From Sporomusa malonica (GTDB lineage Bacteria; Bacillota; Negativicutes; Sporomusales; Sporomusaceae), in assembly GCF_900176355.1 (NCBI RefSeq), contig NZ_FWXI01000004.1, forward strand, positions 62,001 through 126,000: DNA of 64,000 nt, given 5' to 3'. Both the position numbers and the translations under genes were made by a program. Shown here in pieces: positions 35,671 through 44,531 of the stretch (positions are counted from its first letter, which is position 1; every line of letters starts with the position of its first letter). The notes beneath the pieces are model-generated. The model saw only the letters and a program-made list of their open reading frames with translations, was not told the DNA's origin and ran no database searches.

Positions 35671-37205
35671 TAACTCAACTCTCCTATTGGAAGCCTTATT
35701 GTAAAAATAACACCCTTGCCTTCAGTACTATGGCACACAATCGTTCCGCCACACTTTGCCGTGATTATCTCTTTTACAATACTAAGCCCGAGTCCAGTAC
35801 TGCCGTGCTCGCGATTAGTCGTAAAATGTGGCTCGAAGATATGCGCAAGCGTATCCTCATTCATACCTTTACCGTCATCTGAATACTCAAATACCACCAT
35901 ATTATCTTCTTTAAATATATTCAAAACAATGCTCCCCTGTTCGCCCTGGTCATAGCCATGGAATAGTGAGTTCAGTACCAGGTTGGCAATGACCTGGGAG
36001 AGGAGATTAGGAAAACCGCTGATTCTTAGGTCGGCACCACAATTCAACTGAATTTGATGCCCAGCCTGTGTGAGCCTGGGCTTTAATGCCAGCAGCACCT
36101 GTTTAACCTGCGCTTTTATGCTAAAAGTCTGTCTCTGCTGTGCCTGCTGCCCAGCTGCTGACTTGCGGAAATCTTTAACTATTTCGGCAGCACTCTGAAG
36201 GTTGGCAAGTATAATATCGGCTGATTCACTGTATAAGTTAAGATGTCTTTCCAGATCTGACTTCTTTATTGCACCTTCTTTAAATAACAGGGCTAAGTCT
36301 TCCACTTCTTGACTAAGATAGGACGCAGTCATAATACCTGTCCCCAGCGGCGAATTTATCTCATGCGCAAAACAAGTAATTTTGTCTTCAGTGACGATTG
36401 CCTGTTCGGACTGATAATTACTACCTGTCACTGCCTGTTTCAGCTGCTCTGAAGGCAAAGCCTGCTCAGCCTGACCATTCGAAGACTTATGGCCGCGCAG
36501 CTCTACAGGACAACCTGTACTGCTTACACTTCGCCAAGTCCTTGCCAATATTTTTCGGTTGCTCAAAATCTCTGCTAATAATTGCAGCCGCAGCATCAGC
36601 AAAAAAGTTAAAATGATTATGCCAAGCCCCCAGTGCGGGGTATAGTGTACAGGCCAAGCAATACCCACCTCTTTAGCAAGCAGTGAGGCGTCTATAGAAA
36701 CGGCTAGCAGGCTTAATCCTACAGCAATTATCCTTGCAGAGAGATTCCCTTGTATCGCCTTTTTAACAACAACGCCAAAGACAAAGAGGCCAGTAATGGC
36801 TGTTATACTGCCGAAAACATTGACAGCCGTTGCAGCAGTTACTATATTGGCCGCCACCCCGACTAGTGCCGCTACTACATAAACAATATGCAGCCTTGAC
36901 ATGCGAGCCAGCCATTTATGGCTGCCCTGGCTTAAACTCTGGTCAATCAAGCTATACAGCGCTGCTGGCAAAAGATATGTAAAAACCAGGGTGATATAGT
37001 CCCAAAAAAGTGTTGCCTCAACAAAAACACTCTTGATTCCCATTTGGGCGAATAAACTGGTACCAGCACATAAGGCCAGCCAGCTGATAGAAAAAAATAC
37101 ACTGCTATTTTGTTTGCTAATAAGGAAACTAGCAAGCGGCGTAGCCACAGCAATAGCGAAAAAAAACAAAACCAACAGGGCTCCTTCGATGTCGCCACGC
37201 CCCAC
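35670..37205 (-). CDS. Membrane histidine kinase
   Basis: 511 residues. About seven or eight TM helices fill residues 5-215. A HisKA-like dimerisation region has the phosphorylated His in AHEINSPLG (about 290). The HATPase domain shows the N box NLVLNSLFHG, G1 DDGKGM and G2 GSTGLGLSIV. Translation starts with GTG, supported by AAAGGAGGTG about 8 bases upstream. It is the cognate sensor of the DUF3369/HD-GYP regulator; the signal is unknown. Confidence 0.9.
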   Translation of the reverse strand: MGRGDIEGALLVLFFFAIAVATPLASFLISKQNSSVFFSISWLALCAGTSLFAQMGIKSVFVEATLFWDYITLVFTYLLPAALYSLIDQSLSQGSHKWLARMSRLHIVYVVAALVGVAANIVTAATAVNVFGSITAITGLFVFGVVVKKAIQGNLSARIIAVGLSLLAVSIDASLLAKEVGIAWPVHYTPHWGLGIIILTFLLMLRLQLLAEILSNRKILARTWRSVSSTGCPVELRGHKSSNGQAEQALPSEQLKQAVTGSNYQSEQAIVTEDKITCFAHEINSPLGTGIMTASYLSQEVEDLALLFKEGAIKKSDLERHLNLYSESADIILANLQSAAEIVKDFRKSAAGQQAQQRQTFSIKAQVKQVLLALKPRLTQAGHQIQLNCGADLRISGFPNLLSQVIANLVLNSLFHGYDQGEQGSIVLNIFKEDNMVVFEYSDDGKGMNEDTLAHIFEPHFTTNREHGSTGLGLSIVKEIITAKCGGTIVCHSTEGKGVIFTIRLPIGELS

Positions 37206-37410
37206 CTACGCCACCTCCTTTCTGACTTACCTAAAACCAATACTGATTGATCCAAATGAATTTTATTCTAGTAGAATTCTGTGGAATCCTGCTGTCTGCC
37301 AAATAAATATCAGAAGAGTGGTTTGTAGATTGTTCTGCTCCTTTTGCAGGAATATCTATGCAGGAATGTCGAATTTATCCAATATCCCCGAAAAGGAGCT
37401 ATATGTACTC

Positions 37411-38166
37411 ATGAACCTCATCAAAGGCCTCCTCATTCCTGCTAGCGTTATGCTGCTTTGGCTGATAGTATCTAAGCTCAAGCTTGTCAGTTTCTACATT
37501 ATTCCGCCGCCTGAGCAGGTATTTGCTACAGCGCTCACACTGCTGGATAAAGGCACACTCTTTCAGCACCTCTCCATCAGTTTTTACCGGGTGATTTCCG
37601 GATTTACTTTTTCTTTCCTATTGGCTTTTCCACTTGCCGTTCTGCTGGGCATGAACCGGAAGTTTGAGCCTTACATCAATCCACCGGTCGAATTTATCCG
37701 GCATATTCCGCCCTTGGCCTGCATCCCTATGCTTATTCTCTGGTTTGGCATTGGCGAAGCCTCAAAGCTTGCTGTCATTATCCTTGCCTCGTTCTTCCCG
37801 GTATTCTTAAATACCTTAAATGGTATTCGCCAGTGTGACAAAAAACTGCTTGAAGTAGGTGACGCTTTTGGCTTGAGCGCCAGCGACAAATTTCTCAAAA
37901 TCATTTTGCCTGCCACTTTACCTTTCATTATTATTGGCATGCGCCTAGGGCTTGGGTACAGCTGGCGGGCACTGATTGGCGCCGAACTTGTCGCAGCATC
38001 AGCTGGTATCGGCTATATGATTCTTGACGCCGAGCAAATCTCACGCTCAGACATCGTTATTATTGGCATCTTTACCATTGGTACCATCGGTTATATTATT
38101 GATTATCTGTTTTTGAAACTAACCCACTATGGCATGCCCTGGGCAAAAGGGATGGCAGACTTATGA
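37411..38166 (+). CDS. ABC transporter permease, SsuC/TauC/NrtB type
   Basis: 251 residues from the ATG at 37411, which follows AAAAGGAG. Longer in-frame starts back to 37033 would run antisense through the histidine kinase and exceed the family length. Six TM segments and the EAA loop GDAFGLSASDKFLKIILPA are present. With the next two genes it forms an importer of the taurine/sulfonate/nitrate class. In the divergent gap a short palindrome, ATTCT-agt-AGAAT (37265-37277), might be an operator. Confidence 0.88.
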   Translation: MNLIKGLLIPASVMLLWLIVSKLKLVSFYIIPPPEQVFATALTLLDKGTLFQHLSISFYRVISGFTFSFLLAFPLAVLLGMNRKFEPYINPPVEFIRHIPPLACIPMLILWFGIGEASKLAVIILASFFPVFLNTLNGIRQCDKKLLEVGDAFGLSASDKFLKIILPATLPFIIIGMRLGLGYSWRALIGAELVAASAGIGYMILDAEQISRSDIVIIGIFTIGTIGYIIDYLFLKLTHYGMPWAKGMADL

Positions 38167-38885
38167 TGGCTTTAACGCTTAGCGGCGTAGGTAAAACCTA
38201 TATCATTGAAAATAAGCAGGTACCGGCAGTATCTGATATCAGCCTGACTGTAGAAACAGGCCGGTTTGTCACCATAGTTGGGCGCAGTGGCTGCGGCAAA
38301 ACAACCCTGCTTAGGCTTATCGCAGGCCTGGAGCCAAAAAGCTGCGGTACAATGGGTTTTAACCCGCCAAATGCCAAAATCGGACTGGTATTTCAAGAAC
38401 CGCGGCTCATGCCCTGGCTTACGGTAGAGAATAATATGGCCTTTGCTCTGCTGCAAGAGCAGGACCATGATCAGGTACAGCAGACAGTGCAGCATTATTT
38501 GAAAATGCTTCATCTGGAAGACTTCAGAAAAGCATATCCTGCCCAAATCTCCGGAGGTATGGCTCAGCGGACAGCACTTGGCCGCGCCCTCTGCTACAAT
38601 CCTGACATCATCTTGATGGACGAGCCCCTCGGTGCTTTGGACGCATTTACCAGAGCCAGCCTCCAAAAAGAGCTGGTCAACATTTTTCTACTTGCCAAGA
38701 AGACAATTCTGTTTGTTACCCATGATGTTGACGAGGCTGTCCTCTTGGGCCAGCAGGTTATTGTCATGGAGGGAGGACGTATTCTCCGGGATTTTTCAGT
38801 ACCGCTTACCTATCCCCGTGATACAGCTTCCAAAGAGTTTTATGAAATCAGAACCCAAGTACTACAGGCAATAATGGACAGATGA
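38163..38885 (+). CDS. ABC transporter ATP-binding protein, SsuB/TauB type
   Basis: 240 residues. Walker A GRSGCGKTT, Q-loop VFQEPRLMPW (typical of the nitrate/sulfonate class), signature ISGGMAQRTALG, Walker B IILMDEPLGALD and H-loop VTHDVDEA. It overlaps the permease gene by four bases (ATGA). Confidence 0.92.
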   Translation: MMALTLSGVGKTYIIENKQVPAVSDISLTVETGRFVTIVGRSGCGKTTLLRLIAGLEPKSCGTMGFNPPNAKIGLVFQEPRLMPWLTVENNMAFALLQEQDHDQVQQTVQHYLKMLHLEDFRKAYPAQISGGMAQRTALGRALCYNPDIILMDEPLGALDAFTRASLQKELVNIFLLAKKTILFVTHDVDEAVLLGQQVIVMEGGRILRDFSVPLTYPRDTASKEFYEIRTQVLQAIMDR

Positions 38886-38928
38886 TCTGTCTTTGATCTG
38901 TTAAATAGCCTAAAAAAGGGGTGTTACA

Positions 38929-39900
38929 ATGAAAAAACTAACTTCAATACTGCTGATAACCGTCTTTATCATGACAATTACCGGCTGCGGCACCAGCCAA
39001 CCGAGCCAGCCGGTGGTTAAAAAGCTGGATACTGTAAATATCTCCTATGTCAAACTGCCGCTCAATGTGCCCTCCATTGTCGAGAAAAAACTTGAGCTTT
39101 TCGAAAAAGAATTTGCTAAAGACAATACTAAGGTTGCCTTTCCTGAAATAACCGAAGGGCCTAAGATGACAGCTGCGTTAGCGTCAGGTTCACTGAACTT
39201 TTGCAATGCTCTGGGTGGTACCTCAGCCATTTTGGCAGCAGCCAATGGGCTTGATATTAAAATCATTGGGATGTATAGCCGAGCCCCCAAAGCCTTTGTC
39301 ATCATGGCCAAAAATCCGGCCATCAAAACAGTGGCTGACCTCAACGGCCGAACAGTGGCCGGTCCTAAAGGCACCATACTCCACCAACTTCTCCTGGCTT
39401 CGCTCAAACAGCAGGGTCTGGCTGGTGATGCTGTCAAGTTTGTCAACATGGGCATTCCCCAAGGTGTTACAGCCATGATGTCTGGCGATGCCGATGCAGC
39501 TCTTGTTGCCGGACCGGCTGTACCCAAAGCCATAGAAGCCGGCGGCCGGGTGATTGCCACTGGCGAGGGCCTCTTGGACGCTACCATTGTCATCGCCGTA
39601 GAGGGTAAGTTTCTGCAAGAAAACCAGGACACTGTTAAGCGTTATATGAAGGTTCACCAGCAAAGCTTAGCCTATATGAAAGACCATCCAGAAGAGGTAT
39701 ACCGTATTGCTGCCGCCGAGACAGGTATCTCAGTAGAAGATGTCCAAAAAATGTATGGCTGGTATGATTTTAATCCTGCCATCACCGACAGTGATATCAA
39801 AGATTTGGAAAAAACACAGGAATTTCTAGTGCAAAACGGCTTATTGACACAAAAGGTAGAGATAAAAAAGCTAATCAAGGATATGAGCAAAGAAATCTAG
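38929..39900 (+). CDS. ABC transporter substrate-binding lipoprotein, SsuA/TauA (NMT1-like)
   Basis: 323 residues. A lipoprotein signal peptide ends at ITGCG (Cys about 20). The periplasmic-binding fold shows GPKMTAALASGSLNF, a LNGRTVAGPKGT segment and DADAALVAGPAV. The ligand could be a sulfonate, taurine, nitrate or another small anion. A GGGGTGT ribosome site lies before the ATG. The genes downstream are under a separate T-box leader. Confidence 0.88.
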   Translation: MKKLTSILLITVFIMTITGCGTSQPSQPVVKKLDTVNISYVKLPLNVPSIVEKKLELFEKEFAKDNTKVAFPEITEGPKMTAALASGSLNFCNALGGTSAILAAANGLDIKIIGMYSRAPKAFVIMAKNPAIKTVADLNGRTVAGPKGTILHQLLLASLKQQGLAGDAVKFVNMGIPQGVTAMMSGDADAALVAGPAVPKAIEAGGRVIATGEGLLDATIVIAVEGKFLQENQDTVKRYMKVHQQSLAYMKDHPEEVYRIAAAETGISVEDVQKMYGWYDFNPAITDSDIKDLEKTQEFLVQNGLLTQKVEIKKLIKDMSKEI

Positions 39901-39919
39901 AAAAACTGATTCGTATGAC

Positions 39920-39948
39920 TTGCCTTGGGCTCTCTTTTGTGTTACTAT
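39920..39948 (+). promoter_or_regulatory. Promoter of the T-box operon
   Basis: TTGCCT (39920-39925), 17-base spacer, TACTAT (39943-39948). The start near 39955 leads directly into the T-box leader. Confidence 0.65.
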
Positions 39949-39964
39949 GTTTACAAATTAACAT

Positions 39965-40197
39965 GAGTATTGTGATGACAGGGACAGTACCAACGCTATC
40001 TTACCCCCAGAGAGCCGGCTAGGGTGAAAACCGGCGGAAGATGGTTTGGGAAAGCCACCCTTGAGCTGTAGGCTGAAATCAAGTAAGCTTTTACCGTTAC
40101 CTGGCGTTAACAGGCAAAGTGAGCCTTTATGGCTAAGCTAGGTGGTACCGCGGGAATTATAATCTCGTCCTTTTTAAGGACGGGATTTTTTATTTTT
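39965..40197 (+). promoter_or_regulatory. T-box riboswitch, alanine specifier (GCC)
   Basis: All hallmarks are visible: the GATGA and AGTA motifs (39974-39990), the AG-bulge region AGAGAG (40009-40014) and the specifier loop GAAA-GCC-A with GCC at 40054-40056. The T-box AGGTGGTACCGCGG (40140-40153) and a terminator with GTCCTT/AAGGAC arms and a T run (40164-40197) follow. The specifier position was assigned by matching the GAAA-NNN-A...TTGAGC frame of the B. subtilis glyQS leader. TGGT in the T-box pairs with an ACCA tail, consistent with the A73 of tRNA-Ala. Uncharged tRNA-Ala should turn on the two genes below. Confidence 0.9.
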
Positions 40198-40225
40198 CAT
40201 TACAAACTTAGGGAGGATATTACTT

Positions 40226-40705
40226 ATGAAAGAGCTGTTGGAACTATTAGAGAAAGATTGTACTCAACCCATTGAATACCTCGCTGCTATGCTCAAAACC
40301 TCCAAGGAAGAGGTTGCCTCTCAGATCAAACGCCTTGAGGATGAAAAGGTTATTGTTAAATACCAGCCGATTATTAACTGGGAAGAAGCTGGCGAAGACC
40401 GAGTAACGGCCATGATTGATGTTAGAATCACGCCCCAGCGCGAAGTTGGTTTTGATGCTATTGCTGAGCGCATTTGCCGCTTTCCTGAGGTTGTCAGCCT
40501 GTATCTCATGTCAGGCGCTTATGATTTAAGCGTCATGGTGGAAGGCCAAACCCTCAAAGAAGTATCACAGTTTGTTTCTACCAAACTGTCAACCATTGAC
40601 GGCGTAATCAGCACAACCACCCATTTCATGTTAAAACGGTATAAATATGCCGGTGTCATCATTAATGACCGCGAGGAAGACCACCGGCTGGTGGTGTCGC
40701 CATGA
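40226..40705 (+). CDS. Lrp/AsnC family transcriptional regulator
   Basis: 159 residues. An N-terminal helix-turn-helix (about 5-55) and a C-terminal RAM/AsnC ligand-binding domain (about 70-145, with SLYLMSGAYDLSVMVEG). AGGGAGG lies upstream. It overlaps the aminotransferase gene by four bases, so both are made from the alanine T-box transcript. It probably senses an amino acid, perhaps alanine (inference). Confidence 0.88.
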   Translation: MKELLELLEKDCTQPIEYLAAMLKTSKEEVASQIKRLEDEKVIVKYQPIINWEEAGEDRVTAMIDVRITPQREVGFDAIAERICRFPEVVSLYLMSGAYDLSVMVEGQTLKEVSQFVSTKLSTIDGVISTTTHFMLKRYKYAGVIINDREEDHRLVVSP

Positions 40706-41868
40706 CTTGGGCTGACCGCATATCCCCTACTGTTAAAGCTGTCCCCCCCTCAGGCATCAGACGCTTCTTCGACATTGCCGCTGAAATGAAAGGCGTCATC
40801 TCGCTTGGTGTTGGTGAGCCTGACTTTATTACCCCTTGGCATATCCGGGAAAGCTGTGTTCACGGTCTGCACAAAGGCTACACCGCCTACACCTCAAATT
40901 ATGGTCTCTTAGAACTCAGAGAAGAAATTGCCCGGACGATTGCGAGCAACTATAACGTAATCTATGACCCACGCACAGAAGCCTTAGTCACTGTTGGTGT
41001 CAGTGAAGCACTTGACCTAGCCATACGCGCCCTTTTAAGCCCTGGAGACGAGGTGCTTATTCCTGAGCCCTGTTATGTATCATACAAGGCCTGCGTGATG
41101 CTGGCAGGCGGTACGCCTGTGCCTGTGCCAACAGCCATTGAGCATGAGTTCCGCGTCACAGTGGAGCAATTGGAAAAGCTGGTAAGTCCCCGCACCAAGG
41201 CACTCTTAATCGGCTATCCCAATAACCCGACAGGTGCTATTATGCCGAAAAAAGAACTGGAGTCTATTGCTCAGTTTGCCAAGAAACATGACCTTATTGT
41301 AATCTCTGACGAGATTTATGCTGACTTAACTTACCATGGCACCCATACCTGTTTTGCCAGTTTGCCTGATATGCGTGACCGCACCATCCTGTTAAACGGT
41401 TTTTCCAAAGCCTATGCCATGACCGGCTGGCGTATCGGCTATGCACTGTCCAATCCTGACTTTATTGCTGCCATGAATAAAATCCACCAGTATACCATGC
41501 TTTGTGCTCCCATTACCGCCCAATTGGGTGCGCTTGAGGCACTCCGGCATGGCAAAGATAAGATGGAAAAGATGGTGGCCGAATATAACTGCCGCCGCCA
41601 GCTGATGCTCGAGGGTATGCGCAGTATGGGCTTAACCTGCTTTGAACCCAAAGGTGCTTTTTATATCTTCCCGTCAATTAAAAAAACCGGCCTGACCTCC
41701 ATGCAGTTTGCAGAAGAACTGCTGAAAGCCGAAAAGGTGGCAGTCGTCCCTGGCGATGCCTTTGGTGAAAGTGGCGAAGGCTTTATCCGCTGCTCTTACG
41801 CCTCTTCCATCAGCAATCTTTCAGAGGCCCTGAATCGCATCAGGCGGTTTGTTAAACAAAGACAATAG
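40702..41868 (+). CDS. Class I/II PLP-dependent aminotransferase, likely alanine-related
   Basis: 388 residues. Fold-type I aminotransferase: SLGVGEPDF near the start, YPNNPTGAIM, the SDEIYADL segment and the PLP-lysine motif GFSKAYAMTGWRIGY. The C-terminus has a RCSYASS anchor Arg. It belongs to the broad aspartate/alanine/aromatic aminotransferase group. The alanine-specific T-box in front argues that it makes alanine from pyruvate. The sequence alone does not fix the substrate. Confidence 0.88.
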   Translation: MTWADRISPTVKAVPPSGIRRFFDIAAEMKGVISLGVGEPDFITPWHIRESCVHGLHKGYTAYTSNYGLLELREEIARTIASNYNVIYDPRTEALVTVGVSEALDLAIRALLSPGDEVLIPEPCYVSYKACVMLAGGTPVPVPTAIEHEFRVTVEQLEKLVSPRTKALLIGYPNNPTGAIMPKKELESIAQFAKKHDLIVISDEIYADLTYHGTHTCFASLPDMRDRTILLNGFSKAYAMTGWRIGYALSNPDFIAAMNKIHQYTMLCAPITAQLGALEALRHGKDKMEKMVAEYNCRRQLMLEGMRSMGLTCFEPKGAFYIFPSIKKTGLTSMQFAEELLKAEKVAVVPGDAFGESGEGFIRCSYASSISNLSEALNRIRRFVKQRQ

Positions 41869-41875
41869 CTGGATT

Positions 41876-41963
41876 AAAGAAAACACGGCTTGCGCCGAGC
41901 CTCTGGCGAAAGCGGAAGTCGATGTTGCCCTTATCCAGGCGGAAAGTTATACTTTCTAACAGG
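41876..41963. repeat. 88-bp structured intergenic repeat, copy 2
   Basis: Matches 9588-9675 at 84 of 88 positions, same orientation, beginning 8 bases after the aminotransferase stop. The distal flank reads AGGGCAA here and can pair with the internal TTGCCC. In copy 1 the flank AGGATAA pairs with internal TTATCC. It is followed at once by a terminator palindrome. Confidence 0.8.
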
Positions 41964-41965
41964 GC

Positions 41966-42007
41966 AAAAAGCGAGATTGCTTCACTACCGAAGCAATCTC
42001 GCTTTTT
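41966..42007. terminator. Bidirectional terminator built from a GCGAGATTGC-family palindrome
   Basis: Perfect 18-base arms at 41966-41983 and 41990-42007, ending in A5 and T5, with a 6-base loop. It can terminate the aminotransferase operon (+) and the ger operon (-). Its sequence belongs to the same REP-like family as 34014-34089 and 57071-57153. Confidence 0.88.
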
Positions 42008-42018
42008 CTTTTAAAATC

Positions 42019-42186
42019 TTATTTTACTCCAAATACATTGTACAACGATAAAGCAATCCCGCCGACAGCCAAAACGATAACACCTGCAGCCCCAGTTTTG
42101 TTTTTATTGGCGTTTAGCCACCGGCCGTAGGTATATGCGTGGATTGCTGCTATGAATGTAAACATAGCTAATATATACTCCATCAT
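42019..42186 (-). CDS. Small two-TM protein at the end of the ger operon (GerD-subunit-like)
   Basis: 55 codons. It begins MMEYILAMF and forms two hydrophobic helices (about 3-22 and 32-50) joined by a short basic turn, ending in NVFGVK. AAAGGTGAT lies seven bases before the ATG at 42186. It begins 18 bases after the GerC-type stop and ends just before the terminator, so it belongs to the operon. In Bacillus some germinant-receptor operons carry a fourth gene for a small two-TM D subunit that tunes the receptor. This is a candidate equivalent (inference; no sequence match was checked). Confidence 0.65.
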   Translation of the reverse strand: MMEYILAMFTFIAAIHAYTYGRWLNANKNKTGAAGVIVLAVGGIALSLYNVFGVK

Positions 42187-42204
42187 CGGCATCACCTTTT
42201 ATCT

Positions 42205-43446
42205 TTATTGTTTGGGCACTGACCGCCACATTAAGCCGGTACGCCGGAGTTTACACTCAACCTCGACAGTGATCTCTGCCTGCGGAAACTTGTCCGTCCA
42301 GGCATACGCCACCCACTCTGGCATCGTTTGAAATTTATTGCGGAAACGGTAACCGAATCCGACAATATCTGCGCCCTCCTCCTGAGTGCGTGCCACTAAA
42401 TCAGTCATTTCCTGCTTTATTATCTGGGCGATCTGTTCTTCCAGCAGCTCTTTATACTCAGCTTTCTCATAATTGATTCCACTGGGTATACTGGTAATCT
42501 CACCCTCCAGATGCACAGTAACCTGTGCAACAGGTCTACCATCAACAATTTGTGTCTTATAATCCGGTTTTTCACCCTGCCGGATGTTGATATTAATCCC
42601 ATGCTTGGGGGCTAGCGGGTCTTCAACTGTTACATAGCTCCGATTATATTTTCCAGTCAGCATGGCCAACAAGCGTGTCTCACCAGTTGTCAACATCCCC
42701 ACCATTTTATCGCCCCTGAACATGGCCGCCCCTAAAAATTCAACCGGATTACTGCCTGCGCGCGGCAAATCACCGGCATAATACTCTTCCGTCTTTTCAC
42801 CTGGCGTTTTTGACCTTGCGACTAGATTTTCCATGGTTTGCGGGTTAACAGCTACCATGGTTGTATAACCAGCCCCCTCTGGCTCTTTCAGTCTCTGGTA
42901 GAACTCATGCAGTGTCGTATTCAAAAAGTAACTTGTCTCTGAACTTGATTCCATCATTGATTCATAATAACGGGATGCAGTGCCTGGAATACCCGGCTTG
43001 TTCTTTTTAAAGAAATCCCGGGCTTGTCCTTTTGCCACAACAATATAATTAGAACCGCGGAACTCTCTGAACCTTGTCAGCGGGCCTATGACATCCCCAA
43101 TTCCCTGCCGGGCCAGCTCTTCTCCTATCACCAACACTTTTACGTGAGTCAGGGTAGGGATAAAAAACGTCAGTGAGTTAAGCAGATTTCTTGCTTCTGC
43201 CAAAGAAGGCACGGTGAACGTCACTTCTGTGGATATTTTGGATTTGTCGCCCCCACCACCCTCACCGCCAACGGTTACCGGGATAGCCCCAACATAAGTA
43301 ACGTCGATCATACCTTTCTTTGCTGACTTATCCACACCAATAGCCACAGTATACCCTTGATCATCCGGTTCTCGCGCCCCATTGCAGCCCCCGCATATCA
43401 AGACACTGATTAACAACAGAAAAATTACAGTTAAGCGACGATACAC
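42205..43446 (-). CDS. Ger(x)C family spore germination lipoprotein
   Basis: 413 residues. A signal peptide ends at a lipobox-like CGGC. The GerC N-terminal domain has REPDDQGYTVAIGVDKS, and the C-terminal domain includes VEFLGAAMFRGDKMVG. It is the lipoprotein subunit of a germinant receptor at the spore inner membrane. It overlaps the permease-like gene by 16 bases. Confidence 0.92.
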   Translation of the reverse strand: MYRRLTVIFLLLISVLICGGCNGAREPDDQGYTVAIGVDKSAKKGMIDVTYVGAIPVTVGGEGGGGDKSKISTEVTFTVPSLAEARNLLNSLTFFIPTLTHVKVLVIGEELARQGIGDVIGPLTRFREFRGSNYIVVAKGQARDFFKKNKPGIPGTASRYYESMMESSSETSYFLNTTLHEFYQRLKEPEGAGYTTMVAVNPQTMENLVARSKTPGEKTEEYYAGDLPRAGSNPVEFLGAAMFRGDKMVGMLTTGETRLLAMLTGKYNRSYVTVEDPLAPKHGININIRQGEKPDYKTQIVDGRPVAQVTVHLEGEITSIPSGINYEKAEYKELLEEQIAQIIKQEMTDLVARTQEEGADIVGFGYRFRNKFQTMPEWVAYAWTDKFPQAEITVEVECKLRRTGLMWRSVPKQ

Positions 43447-44531
43447 TTTTGCACCCCTTTTCGCTTAAACCAAAATGCCAGAAATAACACCGCCGGAACA
43501 ACATATACGCCAGCACTACTGATATAAAGATACATCTTATCATAACCAAGTGCTGTCACTATGTCTGGCGGCAGCATGGCTATATTAGCGGCCATGGCGG
43601 CTACAAGCGGGATGATTGGCTGGACAGACGGCAGATTAAGTATTCGGGCAATCAGATAAATTGCGGTATATAGACTTATTGCAATCGCCAGGATGCTGAT
43701 AATGACCCATAGGGATATAAGCAGAGCCTCAATGCGTTGCAGATAACGATTCAAATATACAAGCCGCGACATCTCGAAAAACGGGAGAATTTTTTCTTGC
43801 CCTACATATACGCCAAAAGCCATTAGATATCCCTGGACATAGACGAATTTCATCACTGCTCCGCCGCCTAAACCAAAAACCAGAGCTTGCGCGGCCGTCC
43901 TTGCGTTCTGAAATTCGCGGGCATATACTGCCACGACCGCTGCACTAACATTAAGCCCTGCTATGAGTAAGCCGTGATAAACAGCAAGCGTCAGCCCATT
44001 CCCCTGCCAAGGAGCGAGCTGAGATATGTTATAAAATGGGATAAGTAAAAAAATAATTAACAACATGGCTGTGACTAAAAAAGGCAGCACAATATACGAT
44101 ACCCTGCCTACAACCTCAATGCCAAAATAGATGAAGACTGCCACCCAAAACGCATACCAGATGGTCACTACCGAAAACTCGGCATAGGGTAACGCAGTCA
44201 GCAGGGTGTTTTCAGCAAACTCCCTCAATAATAATACCGCATTGGTCAAAAATATCGCGATATATAGCAGCGCCACCAGCCAGGCCGCCATATTGCCCAA
44301 CAGCCGCCGTGTTCCCCCGATCAAATCTCCCCCTGTCCGACCTAGTACATAGAGGAGCAAGCTCATCATTAGCAAGGTGGCGCCACTACTGATAGCGGTG
44401 GTAAGCCAGGCAATCTGGGCATCCTCCATCAATGCATTGGCTAACGAGGACAAAAATACCCGGGGAATTGTTACGGCAAATACAAGCCCAATCCCAGCTG
44501 CAACCCCCATGTTCCCCCCCTGATAGCTCAT
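43431..44531 (-). CDS. GerAB-type spore germination permease
   Basis: 366 residues, ten TM segments, APC-superfamily fold of the spore germination permease family. It is the presumed germinant-binding subunit. It overlaps the GerA-type gene by four bases (ATGA) and the GerC-type gene by 16, so the three subunits are translationally coupled. Confidence 0.9.
   Translation of the reverse strand: MSYQGGNMGVAAGIGLVFAVTIPRVFLSSLANALMEDAQIAWLTTAISSGATLLMMSLLLYVLGRTGGDLIGGTRRLLGNMAAWLVALLYIAIFLTNAVLLLREFAENTLLTALPYAEFSVVTIWYAFWVAVFIYFGIEVVGRVSYIVLPFLVTAMLLIIFLLIPFYNISQLAPWQGNGLTLAVYHGLLIAGLNVSAAVVAVYAREFQNARTAAQALVFGLGGGAVMKFVYVQGYLMAFGVYVGQEKILPFFEMSRLVYLNRYLQRIEALLISLWVIISILAIAISLYTAIYLIARILNLPSVQPIIPLVAAMAANIAMLPPDIVTALGYDKMYLYISSAGVYVVPAVLFLAFWFKRKGVQKCIVA

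Noticed and set aside
37265..37277. Short palindrome ATTCT-agt-AGAAT as a CymR-type operator for the sulfonate-like importer
   Set aside because: Too short and not matching a known box well enough to name; only mentioned with the permease gene.
37033..37410. In-frame N-terminal extension of the SsuC-type permease (about 126 residues)
   Set aside because: It runs antisense through the histidine kinase gene, has no family similarity, and a proper ribosome site precedes the internal ATG at 37411.
37671..39663. Long minus-strand frames opposite the Ssu-type genes (up to 195 residues)
   Set aside because: They mirror the codon pattern of the well-supported + strand ABC genes and show no domain, start site or plausible composition.
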